Under the pieces are notes generated by a model. The model was not told where the DNA came from, did not search any database, and saw only the letters and a list, made by a program, of their open reading frames with translations. From Hallerella succinigenes (lineage in GTDB: Bacteria; Fibrobacterota; Fibrobacteria; Fibrobacterales; Fibrobacteraceae): a stretch of 64,000 nt of DNA. The translations under genes were made by a program, and so were the position numbers. Location: contig NZ_PGEX01000001.1 in the NCBI RefSeq assembly GCF_002797675.1, positions 1,922,001-1,986,000 of the forward strand. The letters run 5' to 3'. Each line of letters opens with the position of its first letter. Position 1 is the first letter of the stretch. Below, piece by piece: positions 1 to 8,940 of this stretch.

Positions 1-1218
1 GGAGCCCGTCAGACGGGCAAAACGTGGGCAATGAAGGAATTCGGCAAGACGCATTTTGAAGATTGCGTCTATGTCAGTTTTTATAACAACAGTAGGATTG
101 CGAAGATTTTCGAGCCGGATTACGACGTCCGTCGCATCTTGAACGCTTTGGAAATTGAACTGCGTGTCAAGATTGTTCCTGAAAAGACTTTGCTGATTTT
201 TGACGAGATTCAGTCTGCGCAGAAGGTGCTTGAATCGCTGAAGTATTTCTGTGAAGATTGTCCCGAATATGCGGTTGTGGTTGCGGGCTCGCTTTTGGGG
301 GTTGCAATTCACGAGGGAATTTCTTTCCCGGTGGGCAAGATCAACGAGTTGTGGCTCCATCCGATGAGTTTTTCTGAGTTTTTGATAGCGCTTGGTGATG
401 AACGCCTTGCCGCGTATATTGACAATCCTGAAAATGCGGAGGTGAACGAGTTTGCGGACTTGTATAGGGAACGTCTCAAGCAGTATTATATTGTTGGGGG
501 AATGCCCGAAGTTGTGAATTCGTTCCGAGAAAATCAAGATTATGATGCTTGCCGTGAAATCCAGAATTCAATCTTGAATCAGTACGAGGGCGATTTCGGT
601 AAACACGTGGACCCGAGGGAATTGCCAAGAATCCGTATGGTTTGGAATTCTCTACCATTGCAGTTGGCAAAGGAAAATCGAAAGTTTTTCTTTGGACAAA
701 TTAAGAAGGGGGCTCGCTCAAAAGATTTTGAAATTGCGATACAGTGGCTTTTGGATTGCGGGCTTGTGCATAAGGTAAATATGGTTTCCAAACCGGGAAT
801 GCCTTTAAAGGCATATGCGGAATTGGATTTCTTCAAGATTTATATGCTCGATGTAGGCTTGCTTGCTGCAAAAAGCGAACTGGATGTGTCGTCGGTTCTG
901 AATGGAAATAGAATCTTTACCGAATTTAAAGGTGCTTTGACGGAACAGTATGTGTTGCAGGAATTGCTTGCCGAGAAGCCGTATACTCCGTTCTATTATG
1001 CCTCCGAAAAATCAACGTACGAGGTTGATTTCTTGATCCAGAAGAAGGGGAATGTCGTTCCCATTGAGGTCAAGGCAGAAGAAAATCTGAAAGCCAAGAG
1101 CCTCCGCTTTTTTGTGGATAAGTTCAAACCTTCTACGGCGATTCGCACATCTATGTCGCCATATCGCAAACAAGAATGGATGGAAAATGTCCCTCTGTGG
1201 GCTGTGAAGGGTATATAG
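1..1218 (+). CDS. DUF4143/AAA_14-family ATPase, 5' end cut by window
   Basis: The reading frame is open from base 1, and the first residues (GARQTGKTWAMKEFG) are the Walker A loop, so only the short N-terminus is missing. LLIFDEIQ is the Walker B strand, and AGSLLGVAI plus the YYIVGGMPEVV stretch are typical of this ATPase family. The C-terminal half (YEVDFLIQKKG, then VVPIEVKAEE) is the DUF4143 part, which resembles a restriction-like fold with D and E-x-K. These proteins are common, often multi-copy, and their cellular role is not settled; some sit beside toxin-antitoxin or defence genes. A second member lies at 61290-62657. The stop is followed within 80 bp by pyrH. Family call is firm, function unknown. 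Confidence 0.85.
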   Translation, partial: GARQTGKTWAMKEFGKTHFEDCVYVSFYNNSRIAKIFEPDYDVRRILNALEIELRVKIVPEKTLLIFDEIQSAQKVLESLKYFCEDCPEYAVVVAGSLLGVAIHEGISFPVGKINELWLHPMSFSEFLIALGDERLAAYIDNPENAEVNEFADLYRERLKQYYIVGGMPEVVNSFRENQDYDACREIQNSILNQYEGDFGKHVDPRELPRIRMVWNSLPLQLAKENRKFFFGQIKKGARSKDFEIAIQWLLDCGLVHKVNMVSKPGMPLKAYAELDFFKIYMLDVGLLAAKSELDVSSVLNGNRIFTEFKGALTEQYVLQELLAEKPYTPFYYASEKSTYEVDFLIQKKGNVVPIEVKAEENLKAKSLRFFVDKFKPSTAIRTSMSPYRKQEWMENVPLWAVKGI

Positions 1219-1296
1219 GCTATTTTTGGGATAAGAGTGTCCTCGCTTTTTGTTACATTTCTCCCGAGAAACGAACCTATCAACTGGCGAATAATT

Positions 1297-2004
1297 ATGT
1301 CTAAATTTAAGCGCATTCTTCTGAAGCTCAGTGGCGAAGCCCTTGCGGGTGAAAAAGGCCACGGTATTGATAATGTCATCCTTGCCGACATGGCAAGTGA
1401 AATCGCTTCCATCGTCAAGCAGGGCGTGCAGGTGGCTCTCGTTATCGGCGGCGGCAACCTGGTCCGCGGAATTTCTGCTTCGGCCGGCGGTATGAACCGT
1501 GCCCAGGGCGATGCCATGGGTATGCTCGGCACCGTGATGAACGGCCTTGCCATGCAGGACGCTTTGGATAAGCAGGGCATCGACTCCGTGGTGATGTCTG
1601 CGATCCGCATGGAACCGGTCTGCGAATTCTTTGACCGCCGCCGTGCGCTCAAGCTCCTTTCCGCAGGTTCCGTGGTGATCTTCTCTGCCGGAACGGGCAA
1701 TCCTTTCTTTACGACGGACAGCTGTGCTGCTCTCCGCGCCATCGAAAGCGAATGCGACGTGATCATGAAGGCGACGAAGGTCGACGGTATTTATACGGCT
1801 GACCCGGTCAAGGATCCGAAAGCGACCCGTTTTGACGATATCAGCTACCAGGAAGTCATCTCCCGCGGTCTCAAGGTCATGGACACGGCTGCGGTCGCTC
1901 TTTGCATGGAACACAATATGCCTATCTTCGTGTTCAAAATGGTAAAGGGAAACTTGACGAAGGCTGCCGTAGAAGGTAATTTAGGAACGCTCGTACACTG
2001 CTAA
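1297..2004 (+). CDS. pyrH: UMP kinase
   Basis: Phosphorylates UMP to UDP with ATP in the cytoplasm, feeding pyrimidine nucleotide synthesis. The 235-residue product has the amino-acid-kinase fold signatures LLKLSGEAL near the start, GGGNLVRG around residue 55 and [10 protein letters not shown] around residue 130, and its length matches bacterial UMP kinases. An in-frame upstream extension exists, but ATG 1297 puts the conserved [16 protein letters not shown] at the N-terminus. It is followed 47 bp later by frr, the usual pyrH-frr order. Confidence 0.97.
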   Translation: MSKFKRILLKLSGEALAGEKGHGIDNVILADMASEIASIVKQGVQVALVIGGGNLVRGISASAGGMNRAQGDAMGMLGTVMNGLAMQDALDKQGIDSVVMSAIRMEPVCEFFDRRRALKLLSAGSVVIFSAGTGNPFFTTDSCAALRAIESECDVIMKATKVDGIYTADPVKDPKATRFDDISYQEVISRGLKVMDTAAVALCMEHNMPIFVFKMVKGNLTKAAVEGNLGTLVHC

Positions 2005-2051
2005 TTTGGCTGTGTGCATAACTTTTATTTTGAATTTGAAGAGGCTATTTC

Positions 2052-2588
2052 ATGGCTGAAGAATATGAAGTAAAGATGCAAAAGGCTGTTGAAGCTACGG
2101 AACGCGAATTCGCCAAGATCCGTACAAGCGTTGCAACTCCGGCAATCTTGAACAACGTGATGGTGGATTATTACGGCACGCCGACTCCGATTCCGCAGGT
2201 GGCAAAGGTTTCCATTCCGGAACCGCGTATGCTCCTCGTGACTCCGTGGGAAAAGCCGATGGTCGAAGCGATCAACAAGGCGATTCTCGTTGCCAATATC
2301 GGCGTAACCCCGATGATGGAAAGCAACTGCATCCGCGTCGCGATTCCTATCCTTACTTCGGAACGTCGCGAAGAACTTGTAAAGCTTGCCCGCAAGCATG
2401 CCGAAGAAGGCAAGGTCGCCATTCGCAACATCCGTCGCGATGCGAACGACGCCATCAAGAAGAACAAGGAAATCGCTGAAGACGAAGCGAAGAAGAGCCA
2501 GGAACAGATCCAGAAGGTTACCGACGCCTATATCGCAAAGATTGACGAAATCCTGAAGGTGAAAGAAGCCGACCTTCTTGCAGTGTAA
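2052..2588 (+). CDS. frr: Ribosome recycling factor
   Basis: With EF-G, splits the post-termination ribosome so subunits and mRNA are reused. The 178 residues are close to the usual ~185, and the sequence carries the family hallmarks: the EFAKIRTSVATPAIL-type N-terminal helix, the central VSIPEPRMLLVTPWEK strand region, and the C-terminal long helix IRNIRRDANDAIKK. Starts at ATG 2052 with a GAGG upstream. uppS begins 6 bp after its stop, so the two are probably cotranscribed. Confidence 0.97.
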   Translation: MAEEYEVKMQKAVEATEREFAKIRTSVATPAILNNVMVDYYGTPTPIPQVAKVSIPEPRMLLVTPWEKPMVEAINKAILVANIGVTPMMESNCIRVAIPILTSERREELVKLARKHAEEGKVAIRNIRRDANDAIKKNKEIAEDEAKKSQEQIQKVTDAYIAKIDEILKVKEADLLAV

Positions 2589-2594
2589 TTGCCT

Positions 2595-3305
2595 ATGTCG
2601 AACGAACTGAAACACGTTGCTATCATTATGGACGGCAATGGCCGCTGGGCCAAAGGTCGCGGTCTTGAACGCTTTCTGGGGCATCGCAAAGGTACTCAGG
2701 CAACGATCGACGCTGTGAAATTCGGGTGCGATCTGCACTTGGAACATTTGACCCTGTACGTCTTCAGTTCCGAAAACTGGCAGCGTCCTTCAAAGGAAGT
2801 GGATTACCTGATGAAGCTCCTTGTGGAAATGGTCCACAAGGAACTTCCCGACCTCATGGAAAAAAACGTGAAGCTCGTGGTCATCGGGAACATTAACCGC
2901 TTGCCGGATGCTCCGCGGTCTCAATTGCAGCATGCGATTGATGAAACGGCAAACAATACCGGTATGCAGTTGAACTTGGCCATTTCTTACGGTGGACGTC
3001 TCGAAATCGTAGACGCTTGCAAGGCTATCGCGAAAGAAGTCCAGGAAGGCAAACTTTCCTTGGACGCTGTAGACGAATCCGTCTTTGCAAAGCATCTCTA
3101 TTTGAAGGGAGCCCCGGACCCGGATCTTGTAATTCGTACCGGTGGGGAATTCCGACTTTCCAACTATTTGCTGTGGCAGGCTGCCTACAGTGAATTCTAC
3201 GTCACCCCGACGCTTTGGCCGGACTTTACAAACGAAGAGTTCCAGAAGGCCATCGAGTTCTACAATACGCGCGAAAGAAGATTCGGAAAGGTTTTACATG
3301 AGTAA
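2595..3305 (+). CDS. uppS: Undecaprenyl diphosphate synthase (cis-prenyltransferase)
   Basis: Adds eight isopentenyl units to farnesyl diphosphate in cis to make the C55 lipid carrier for peptidoglycan and O-antigen. Signatures: IIMDGNGRWAKGRG near the N-terminus, containing the catalytic Asp; FSSENWQRP; and RTGGEFRLSNYLLWQ near the C-terminus. About 236 residues. ATG 2595 is preferred over the upstream TTG because it gives the normal family N-terminus. Its 3' end overlaps cdsA by 8 bp, indicating translational coupling. Confidence 0.96.
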   Translation: MSNELKHVAIIMDGNGRWAKGRGLERFLGHRKGTQATIDAVKFGCDLHLEHLTLYVFSSENWQRPSKEVDYLMKLLVEMVHKELPDLMEKNVKLVVIGNINRLPDAPRSQLQHAIDETANNTGMQLNLAISYGGRLEIVDACKAIAKEVQEGKLSLDAVDESVFAKHLYLKGAPDPDLVIRTGGEFRLSNYLLWQAAYSEFYVTPTLWPDFTNEEFQKAIEFYNTRERRFGKVLHE

Positions 3306-4179
3306 TTTGGCCCAACGATTGATTACCGCGTTCATCGCCATTCCGGTGGTGTTCTTTTTGCTGTGGTTCAACGATTTTAGCCGTGTAGGCCTTTTGTGCT
3401 TTTTGGCTGGCGTCGGTGCCTGGGAATGGGCGCGCATGGCTTCCAAAATGTATCAAGGCCCGGATACCCGGTATCTTTCGTTTGCGTCTTCCTTGGCGTT
3501 GACCCTTGCCTGGGTGCTTTCCGAAGGGGGGTATTTTGGACTCCCGGCGGTGCCTTTTGTGCTCGGTTCCACGTTCCTTGTCAGCTTTGCCATTTATATT
3601 GCCCTTGCCTATGCGAAGGTGAAAATCGATCACCTTTTCCCATGGCTCGTGATGCAGCTCGGTGCGCCTCTTTATTTGGGACTTTGGGGTGGCATGAACG
3701 TTTTGATGGTGGGGAATGGCCACGGCTTTGAACATTGCTACGCTTTTATCCTTGTCATGACGAGCGTTTGGCTCTGCGATACGGTCGCCTATTTCTTTGG
3801 CAAGTTTGCAGCGGGCAAGGGACCTTTTGGCCGTCATCTGTTTGCTCCGACGATTAGCCCGAAGAAGACGTGGGAAGGCTCCATTGCCGGCTCCATTGCG
3901 ACGATCGCCTGGGTGGCCTATTTTGCAAAGTGCACTTCGGCGCTTTCCGCTTTCGGGGTGCAGTTCAACTGGGCTTCGGCAATTGCACTCGGTTTCATTT
4001 TGACCGTCGCCGGTCAGGCTGGAGACCTTTTGATGAGCGCTCTCAAGCGTTGGAGCGGTACCAAGGATTCTGGGAATCTCTTTGTGGGTCATGGCGGAGT
4101 CCTTGATCGGTGTGATTCTTTTTACTTGGCGGCCCCGACCCTTTATTTGATGATGGAATTCCTGAAGGGTATCGCTTAA
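3298..4179 (+). CDS. cdsA: Phosphatidate cytidylyltransferase (CDP-diglyceride synthase)
   Basis: Integral membrane enzyme that makes CDP-diacylglycerol from phosphatidate and CTP for phospholipid synthesis. The 293-residue product has many hydrophobic helices (for example LITAFIAIPVVFFLLWF at the start) and the CDP-alcohol signature near the C-terminus: SALKRWSGTKDSG followed by GHGGVLDRCD. ATG 3298 lies inside the end of uppS and gives a standard N-terminus. A strong terminator follows at 4198, so the pyrH-frr-uppS-cdsA run probably ends here. Confidence 0.95.
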   Translation: MSNLAQRLITAFIAIPVVFFLLWFNDFSRVGLLCFLAGVGAWEWARMASKMYQGPDTRYLSFASSLALTLAWVLSEGGYFGLPAVPFVLGSTFLVSFAIYIALAYAKVKIDHLFPWLVMQLGAPLYLGLWGGMNVLMVGNGHGFEHCYAFILVMTSVWLCDTVAYFFGKFAAGKGPFGRHLFAPTISPKKTWEGSIAGSIATIAWVAYFAKCTSALSAFGVQFNWASAIALGFILTVAGQAGDLLMSALKRWSGTKDSGNLFVGHGGVLDRCDSFYLAAPTLYLMMEFLKGIA

Positions 4180-4197
4180 ATTTCTCGAAATTTTAAG

Positions 4198-4222
4198 GCT
4201 GGGTTTTGCCCAGCTTTTTTTT
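4198..4222 (+). terminator. Rho-independent terminator after cdsA
   Basis: A perfect GCTGGG/CCCAGC stem with a 5-nt loop is followed directly by eight T residues. It closes the pyrH-to-cdsA operon, leaving the deacetylase gene with its own promoter. Confidence 0.9.
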
Positions 4223-4330
4223 GCGCCTAAAGATTCTGTTGTTTTTGTTTACAACGGAGTTTTGGCTGTTAGTGCGAACTTTGGCTTTTGCGACTGTATT
4301 TTTTAGTGCGATTTTTAAAAAGGGATGAGT

Positions 4331-5623
4331 ATGAATTGCACAAAAATTTCTTTGGTGGCAGTACTTGTTTGGGGAACTTCTTTTGCGTTTTCCCAGTCGG
4401 TTGAAATCGGCACGTGGGCGGGCTTTAGAAAAGGCGCGGTTTCCTTTACGTTTGACGACGGACCTAAAAGCGATGTGGAAATTGCCGCTCCGATGTTTGA
4501 AAAGTACGGCTATAGGGCCACGTTCAATATTGTGACCAACTGGGTCGGTGCAAATGGAATGGTCAGCTGGAGCGATGTTCAAACCATGGCAAGCGCAGGC
4601 CATGAAATTGCAAGCCACAGCGAATCGCATCCAGGTAACGGGGCGATGCCGGCGAATGAAATTGCTTCCTCCAAACAGGTGATTTCGAACAACGTTCAGC
4701 AGTCCTATGGCTGCATCACGCTCGCTTATCCGAACTGCAATACTCCTGGCGATCAGCAGGTTTTACACAATTATATTGCGGGTAGAATCTGTAATGCAAG
4801 CTGGAGCGGAGGTTCCGATATCATGGGGCAAAATGGCCCGAGCAATTGGGCTGCCGTCCCTGCGATCATGACGGGGAATCAAGGCTCGGAGGATTTGACG
4901 GGGAACATACAGCGCGCGGTGAATAGCGGTGGCTGGGTCATGTTCCTCACGCATGGGTTCACGACGGGAACAAACGGTTATGCGACCTATTCCCCCACCA
5001 ATGCGACTGTGATGGAAAGCGCGCTGGGATGGGCAAAGCAAAATGACAAGGATGTTTGGGTCGCGCCATTCCGCAACGTGACGATGTATATCAAGGAACG
5101 CAATGCGGCTTTCATCGATCCGATGGACGGTGGAAATGCGGACAGTTATGCTTTTGAATTAAAGCATTCCATTGCGGATAATATTTCAAAATACGATTAC
5201 CCGCTTTCCTTGCGGATGGCACAGCCGACTGGCTGGGAAAACATTCGGGTGATGCAAGAAAATGCCGAACTCGAAGCTTTGATAGCCGATGGCTATATCT
5301 ATTTTGATGCGGTTCCGAATGCGGGAAAAATCACCATTTCGAATATGGACGCTTTGAGCTCTTCCAGCTCCGCGGAGGAATCCTCTTCGAGTGCAACGAC
5401 GGCTCTTTCGGAAATCCCGAACCATTTCCCGTTTGCGGTTTATGCGGATAACGGTTCCATTGCGGTTTCGGGTGCGCAGGGAATGTCTGTGACGGTGTTC
5501 AATGCTTTGGGAAATAAACTGCGTTCGACGAAGGTTTTGGGCTGTGAACAGAAGGTGTTCTCGGGAGCAAAGGGTTTGTATATCGTGAAGGTGGGCTCCC
5601 ACTCCTTCAAGGTGCGCCTGTAA
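4331..5623 (+). CDS. Secreted polysaccharide deacetylase (NodB homology) with C-terminal surface module
   Basis: Probably removes acetyl groups from xylan or another plant or cell-wall polysaccharide outside the cytoplasm. The N-terminus is a signal peptide (LVAVLVWGTSFAFSQ). The NodB domain shows the catalytic FTFDDGPKSD near residue 40, the SHSESHP metal-binding motif near residue 96 and the LTHGF motif around residue 200. After the catalytic part come a Ser-rich linker (SSSSSAEESSSSA) and a ~65-residue C-terminal module (VTVFNALGNKL, GLYIVKVGSHSFKVRL), as seen on secreted Fibrobacter enzymes. The start is set at ATG 4331 because AGGG at 4321 is 6 nt upstream; ATG 4325 abuts it. Substrate not deducible. 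Confidence 0.85.
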   Translation: MNCTKISLVAVLVWGTSFAFSQSVEIGTWAGFRKGAVSFTFDDGPKSDVEIAAPMFEKYGYRATFNIVTNWVGANGMVSWSDVQTMASAGHEIASHSESHPGNGAMPANEIASSKQVISNNVQQSYGCITLAYPNCNTPGDQQVLHNYIAGRICNASWSGGSDIMGQNGPSNWAAVPAIMTGNQGSEDLTGNIQRAVNSGGWVMFLTHGFTTGTNGYATYSPTNATVMESALGWAKQNDKDVWVAPFRNVTMYIKERNAAFIDPMDGGNADSYAFELKHSIADNISKYDYPLSLRMAQPTGWENIRVMQENAELEALIADGYIYFDAVPNAGKITISNMDALSSSSSAEESSSSATTALSEIPNHFPFAVYADNGSIAVSGAQGMSVTVFNALGNKLRSTKVLGCEQKVFSGAKGLYIVKVGSHSFKVRL

Positions 5624-5642
5624 CACAGATTTTCTTGAAAAC

Positions 5643-5678
5643 AAAAGGGATTCCTCTTCGGAGGGATTCCCTTTTTTT
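5643..5678 (+). terminator. Terminator after deacetylase gene
   Basis: An AAGGGATTCC arm pairs with GGATTCCCTT across a short loop (one mismatch) and is followed by seven T residues. Confidence 0.85.
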
Positions 5679-5723
5679 ATTCTATCTTTGCAGGTGGAAA
5701 ACCTAAAATTTTGAGGCAGAAGA

Positions 5724-6866
5724 ATGAAAAATGTCGCCCTTCTCGGTGCTACGGGTTCGATCGGAACTTCGACCATTGGCGTTTTGAAGCAGCATCCGGA
5801 GCGTTTTAAGCTTTATGCAGTCGCTGCCAACCGCAACTGGAAACAGGTCGCGCAGATTGCCCGTGAAATGGATGTGGAACGTTTTTGCATGTTCGAGCCG
5901 GAAGCCGCCAAGGCTCTTTCGAAGGAACTCGGAAAGCCTGTGCTCACCGGCATGGACGGCCTTTGTGAACTTGCAAGCGATCCGAAGACTGACATCGTTT
6001 TGAACTCTTTGATGGGTTCCGTCGGCTGCCTCCCGACACTTTCCGCCATTCGCGCATCCAAGCACATCGCTCTTGCCAACAAGGAAACATTGGTGATGGC
6101 GGGCGAAGTGATTACTGCCGCTCTCAAGGCGAACCCGAAGGCTTACCTGACTCCGGTCGATTCTGAACACAACGCTATTTTCCAGTGCCTTGCCGACCGT
6201 CCGAAGGAAGAAGTCGAAGAACTGCAGATCACCGCATCGGGTGGACCTTTCCGCGAATGGCCCATTGAAAAATTCAAGGACATTCGCCTGGAAGATGCTT
6301 TGAACCATCCGGTCTGGAGTATGGGCAAAAAGATCACGATTGATTCCGCGAGCATGATGAACAAGGGCCTTGAAATCATCGAGGCGCACTTCCTGTTCGA
6401 CATTCCGTATGAACAGATCAAGGTTGTGGTGCATCCGCAGAGCCGTGTGCATTCCTTAGTCCAGTTTCGTGATGGCAGCCTCATAGCTCAGCTCGGCGCT
6501 CCGGACATGAAGATTCCTATCCAGTGCGCTATGACCTGGCCGGAACGCATTCCGCTCGAAACGGACCGCTTGGATCTTGCTGAACTTGGAAAGCTCACGT
6601 TCTTCAAACCGGACTTTGAAAAGTTCCGCTGCCTCGCCCTCGCGATGGAATGCGGTAAAAAAGGTGGGCTTTATACAGCGACGATGAACGCTGCAAACGA
6701 AGTGCTCGTAAACGCATTCCTCGAAAAGAAGATCGGCTTTATGGACATTCCGAACGGCGTCGAAAAGATCGTGGAAAAGACCCCGACCGTTGTGAATCTC
6801 GATTTGGAAACGATTCTGGCTGCCGATGCGGAAGCGCGTAAACTGGCCGCAGAACTCATTCCGTAA
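5724..6866 (+). CDS. dxr: 1-deoxy-D-xylulose 5-phosphate reductoisomerase
   Basis: Second enzyme of the MEP isoprenoid pathway: converts DXP to MEP using NADPH and a divalent metal. The 380 residues match the family. The NADPH-binding GATGSIGTST is at residues 8-17, LANKETLVMAG lies near residue 115, the metal and substrate motifs PVDSEHNAIFQ and ASGGPFRE follow, and the C-terminal helical domain contains MNAANEVLVNAFL. In many bacteria dxr sits between cdsA and rseP; here that order is kept, but two secreted-enzyme genes are inserted around it. Confidence 0.97.
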   Translation: MKNVALLGATGSIGTSTIGVLKQHPERFKLYAVAANRNWKQVAQIAREMDVERFCMFEPEAAKALSKELGKPVLTGMDGLCELASDPKTDIVLNSLMGSVGCLPTLSAIRASKHIALANKETLVMAGEVITAALKANPKAYLTPVDSEHNAIFQCLADRPKEEVEELQITASGGPFREWPIEKFKDIRLEDALNHPVWSMGKKITIDSASMMNKGLEIIEAHFLFDIPYEQIKVVVHPQSRVHSLVQFRDGSLIAQLGAPDMKIPIQCAMTWPERIPLETDRLDLAELGKLTFFKPDFEKFRCLALAMECGKKGGLYTATMNAANEVLVNAFLEKKIGFMDIPNGVEKIVEKTPTVVNLDLETILAADAEARKLAAELIP

Positions 6867-6884
6867 TCGATTTTTGCCTGATTT

Positions 6885-6918
6885 GAAAGGAATTCGATAT
6901 TTGTCGGGTTCCTTTTTT
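6885..6918 (+). terminator. Terminator after dxr
   Basis: GAAAGGAA..CGA pairs with TCG..TTCCTTT around a short A/T loop, ending in a T run. Confidence 0.8.
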
Positions 6919-7020
6919 TGTTAAAGTGGCTACAGCTGTAACCATATACGGCAAAAATATGTGGAATTTTGCTCCTTTTTGGCATAGATTTGATAAAAGA
7001 ACCTATCCCATGGAGGTCTT

Positions 7021-8859
7021 ATGTCCGCTCAATTCGGTTTGAAACAGTGCGTTCCATTTGCGATTACGCTTTTATCTATGGCTTCGGCCTCCTTTGCGGC
7101 GACAGCCTATATCAACCAGATCGGTTATCGTACGGGTGACGCCAAGGAATTCACCCTTTTCGAAGGCTCCGGCGATGTGAAAATCGTGGATGCAAGTGGC
7201 ACGACCGTGTTGACCGTGACCCCGTCTGCTGCAACAACTTGGGCGGCAAGCGGTCAGAGCGTTCAGCTGGTGGATTTTTCGGATTTGAAGACTCCGGGCA
7301 CTTATTCGATTCAAGTCGGCGGACAGGTACTCCGTTCCGATTTAAAAGTTTTGGATGCGCCGTATGTGGATGTCGCGAAAGCATCTCTGAAATGGTATTA
7401 CTATCAGCGCGCATCGATGGCTCTCGAAGAAACTTATGCCGGACAGTGGAAGCGCCCGGCAGGTCACCCGGATACACAAGTTTCCTTGCACAGCTCTACG
7501 GGAAAATTGGGGAGCATCAGCAGCCCTAAGGGTTGGTACGATGCCGGTGACTATGGCAAGTACATTGTGAACTCGGGTATTTCCACGTATACGCTCCTTG
7601 CGTTGTACGAACATTTCCCGGCCTATTTCAACACGCTCAAGTGGAACATCCCTGCCGAAGGAAGCCTTCCGGATCTTCTCGCCGAAATCAAGTACAATCT
7701 GGATTGGATGCTTACCATGCAGGATATTGATGGCGGCGTTTTCCACAAGCTTACGACGCTCGAATTCCCGGGCGATGTAATGCCGGCTGCCGATAAAGCG
7801 GCTCGTTATGTGGTGGGCAAAGGGACTGCGGCGACGTTTGACTTTGCCGCGGTGATGGCAGTCGCTGCCCGTGTGTACAAACCGTTTGATGCCGCTTATG
7901 CAGAACAGTGCCTGACTGCGGCAAAGAGCGCTTACACTTGGGGCATTGCAAATCCGAACGTCGCGTTCAGCAATCCGTACGATGTAGCGACCGGGGAATA
8001 TGGCGATTCCTGGCTTGAAGATGAAAAGCTCTTTGCCGGCACGGAACTCGCTTTGACGACAGGAGATGCTTCTTATACGCAGGGAGGTGCGACAAGAAGT
8101 GTTCCGAGCTGGGGCGACGTGGCTGGCCTTGCGACCTATGAAAAGGCGGCGCATGCCGATGCCTATGGCTCGGAAGGTAGTGCCGCGAAGGACAGCTTGC
8201 TCAAAACGGCGGATGTCTTTGTGGCCCGCGCAGAAACCGGTTTCGGTGTCGTGATGGATTACGGCGATTTCGTCTGGGGATCGAATGCTGTTGCGGCCAA
8301 TCAGGGTGTTTGGCTGTTGCATGCTTATTACATTACCGGTGATAAGAAGTATTATGTGGCTGCAAACAAGGTCCTGGATTATCTTCTTGGCAAGAACCCG
8401 CTGAACATGTCCTTTGTGACGGGTTACGGATCCAAGTCTCCGAAACTTCCGCATCACCGTCCGAGTACGGCTGACGGCGTTACGGCTCCGGTGCCGGGCA
8501 TGGTTGTGGGCGGCCCGCAGCCCGGTGGTGAAGATATCGGTTCGCAGTCCTGGGAATGCAGCGATTACAAAACGGGATATCCGGCAACTTCTTACATCGA
8601 TCACCGTTGCAGCTATGCCAGTAACGAGGTCGCGATCAACTGGAACGCTCCGTTTGCTTACCTGGCGTTCGCTCTCGAAGCTTTGAATGCAGGATATGTT
8701 CCGGACTTTGCTGTCGATGGCATTACGAGCATTAAAACCAAACCGGTTGTTTCTCGCAAGGCGAACGTTTCCAAGGCGCGCCTCCGCTTTTCGGGCGAAA
8801 TGCTCTTTATCGAAAAGAACGGCAAACGCTTTAACCTGAACGGTCTCCGTATCAAGTAA
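7021..8859 (+). CDS. Secreted glycoside hydrolase family 9 endoglucanase
   Basis: Cleaves beta-1,4-glucan of cellulose outside the cell. After a signal peptide ending SMASASFAA there is an Ig-like CelD_N domain (about residues 30-105, beginning INQIGYRTGDAK), then the (alpha/alpha)6 catalytic domain. Catalytic landmarks: GWYDAGDYGKY near residue 175 (nucleophile-side Asp), LPHHRPS near residue 480, and YIDHRCSYASNEVAINWNAP near the end, with the Asp and the proton-donor Glu. The C-terminal ~40 residues (LRFSGEMLFIEKNGKRF) form a short Fibrobacter-type tail. Length of 612 residues is normal for CelD_N-GH9 enzymes. Clean ATG with a GGAGG upstream. It has its own terminators on both sides. Confidence 0.93.
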   Translation: MSAQFGLKQCVPFAITLLSMASASFAATAYINQIGYRTGDAKEFTLFEGSGDVKIVDASGTTVLTVTPSAATTWAASGQSVQLVDFSDLKTPGTYSIQVGGQVLRSDLKVLDAPYVDVAKASLKWYYYQRASMALEETYAGQWKRPAGHPDTQVSLHSSTGKLGSISSPKGWYDAGDYGKYIVNSGISTYTLLALYEHFPAYFNTLKWNIPAEGSLPDLLAEIKYNLDWMLTMQDIDGGVFHKLTTLEFPGDVMPAADKAARYVVGKGTAATFDFAAVMAVAARVYKPFDAAYAEQCLTAAKSAYTWGIANPNVAFSNPYDVATGEYGDSWLEDEKLFAGTELALTTGDASYTQGGATRSVPSWGDVAGLATYEKAAHADAYGSEGSAAKDSLLKTADVFVARAETGFGVVMDYGDFVWGSNAVAANQGVWLLHAYYITGDKKYYVAANKVLDYLLGKNPLNMSFVTGYGSKSPKLPHHRPSTADGVTAPVPGMVVGGPQPGGEDIGSQSWECSDYKTGYPATSYIDHRCSYASNEVAINWNAPFAYLAFALEALNAGYVPDFAVDGITSIKTKPVVSRKANVSKARLRFSGEMLFIEKNGKRFNLNGLRIK

Positions 8860-8877
8860 AACACCTTTTGTAAAAGC

Positions 8878-8911
8878 TTCTTCGCTTGCTCATGCAGGCG
8901 AGGATTTTTTA
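8878..8911 (+). terminator. Probable terminator after GH9 gene
   Basis: CTTCGCTTG pairs imperfectly (G-U allowed) with CAGGCGAGG around CTCATG and is followed by six T residues. Confidence 0.65.
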
Positions 8912-8940
8912 TTGGAATGTTTTTGTTAAATTACGGAGTA

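Noticed and set aside
7342-8604. 420-codon minus-strand frame opposite the GH9 gene
   Set aside because: Shadow frame with no recognisable motifs; the plus strand is an unambiguous cellulase.
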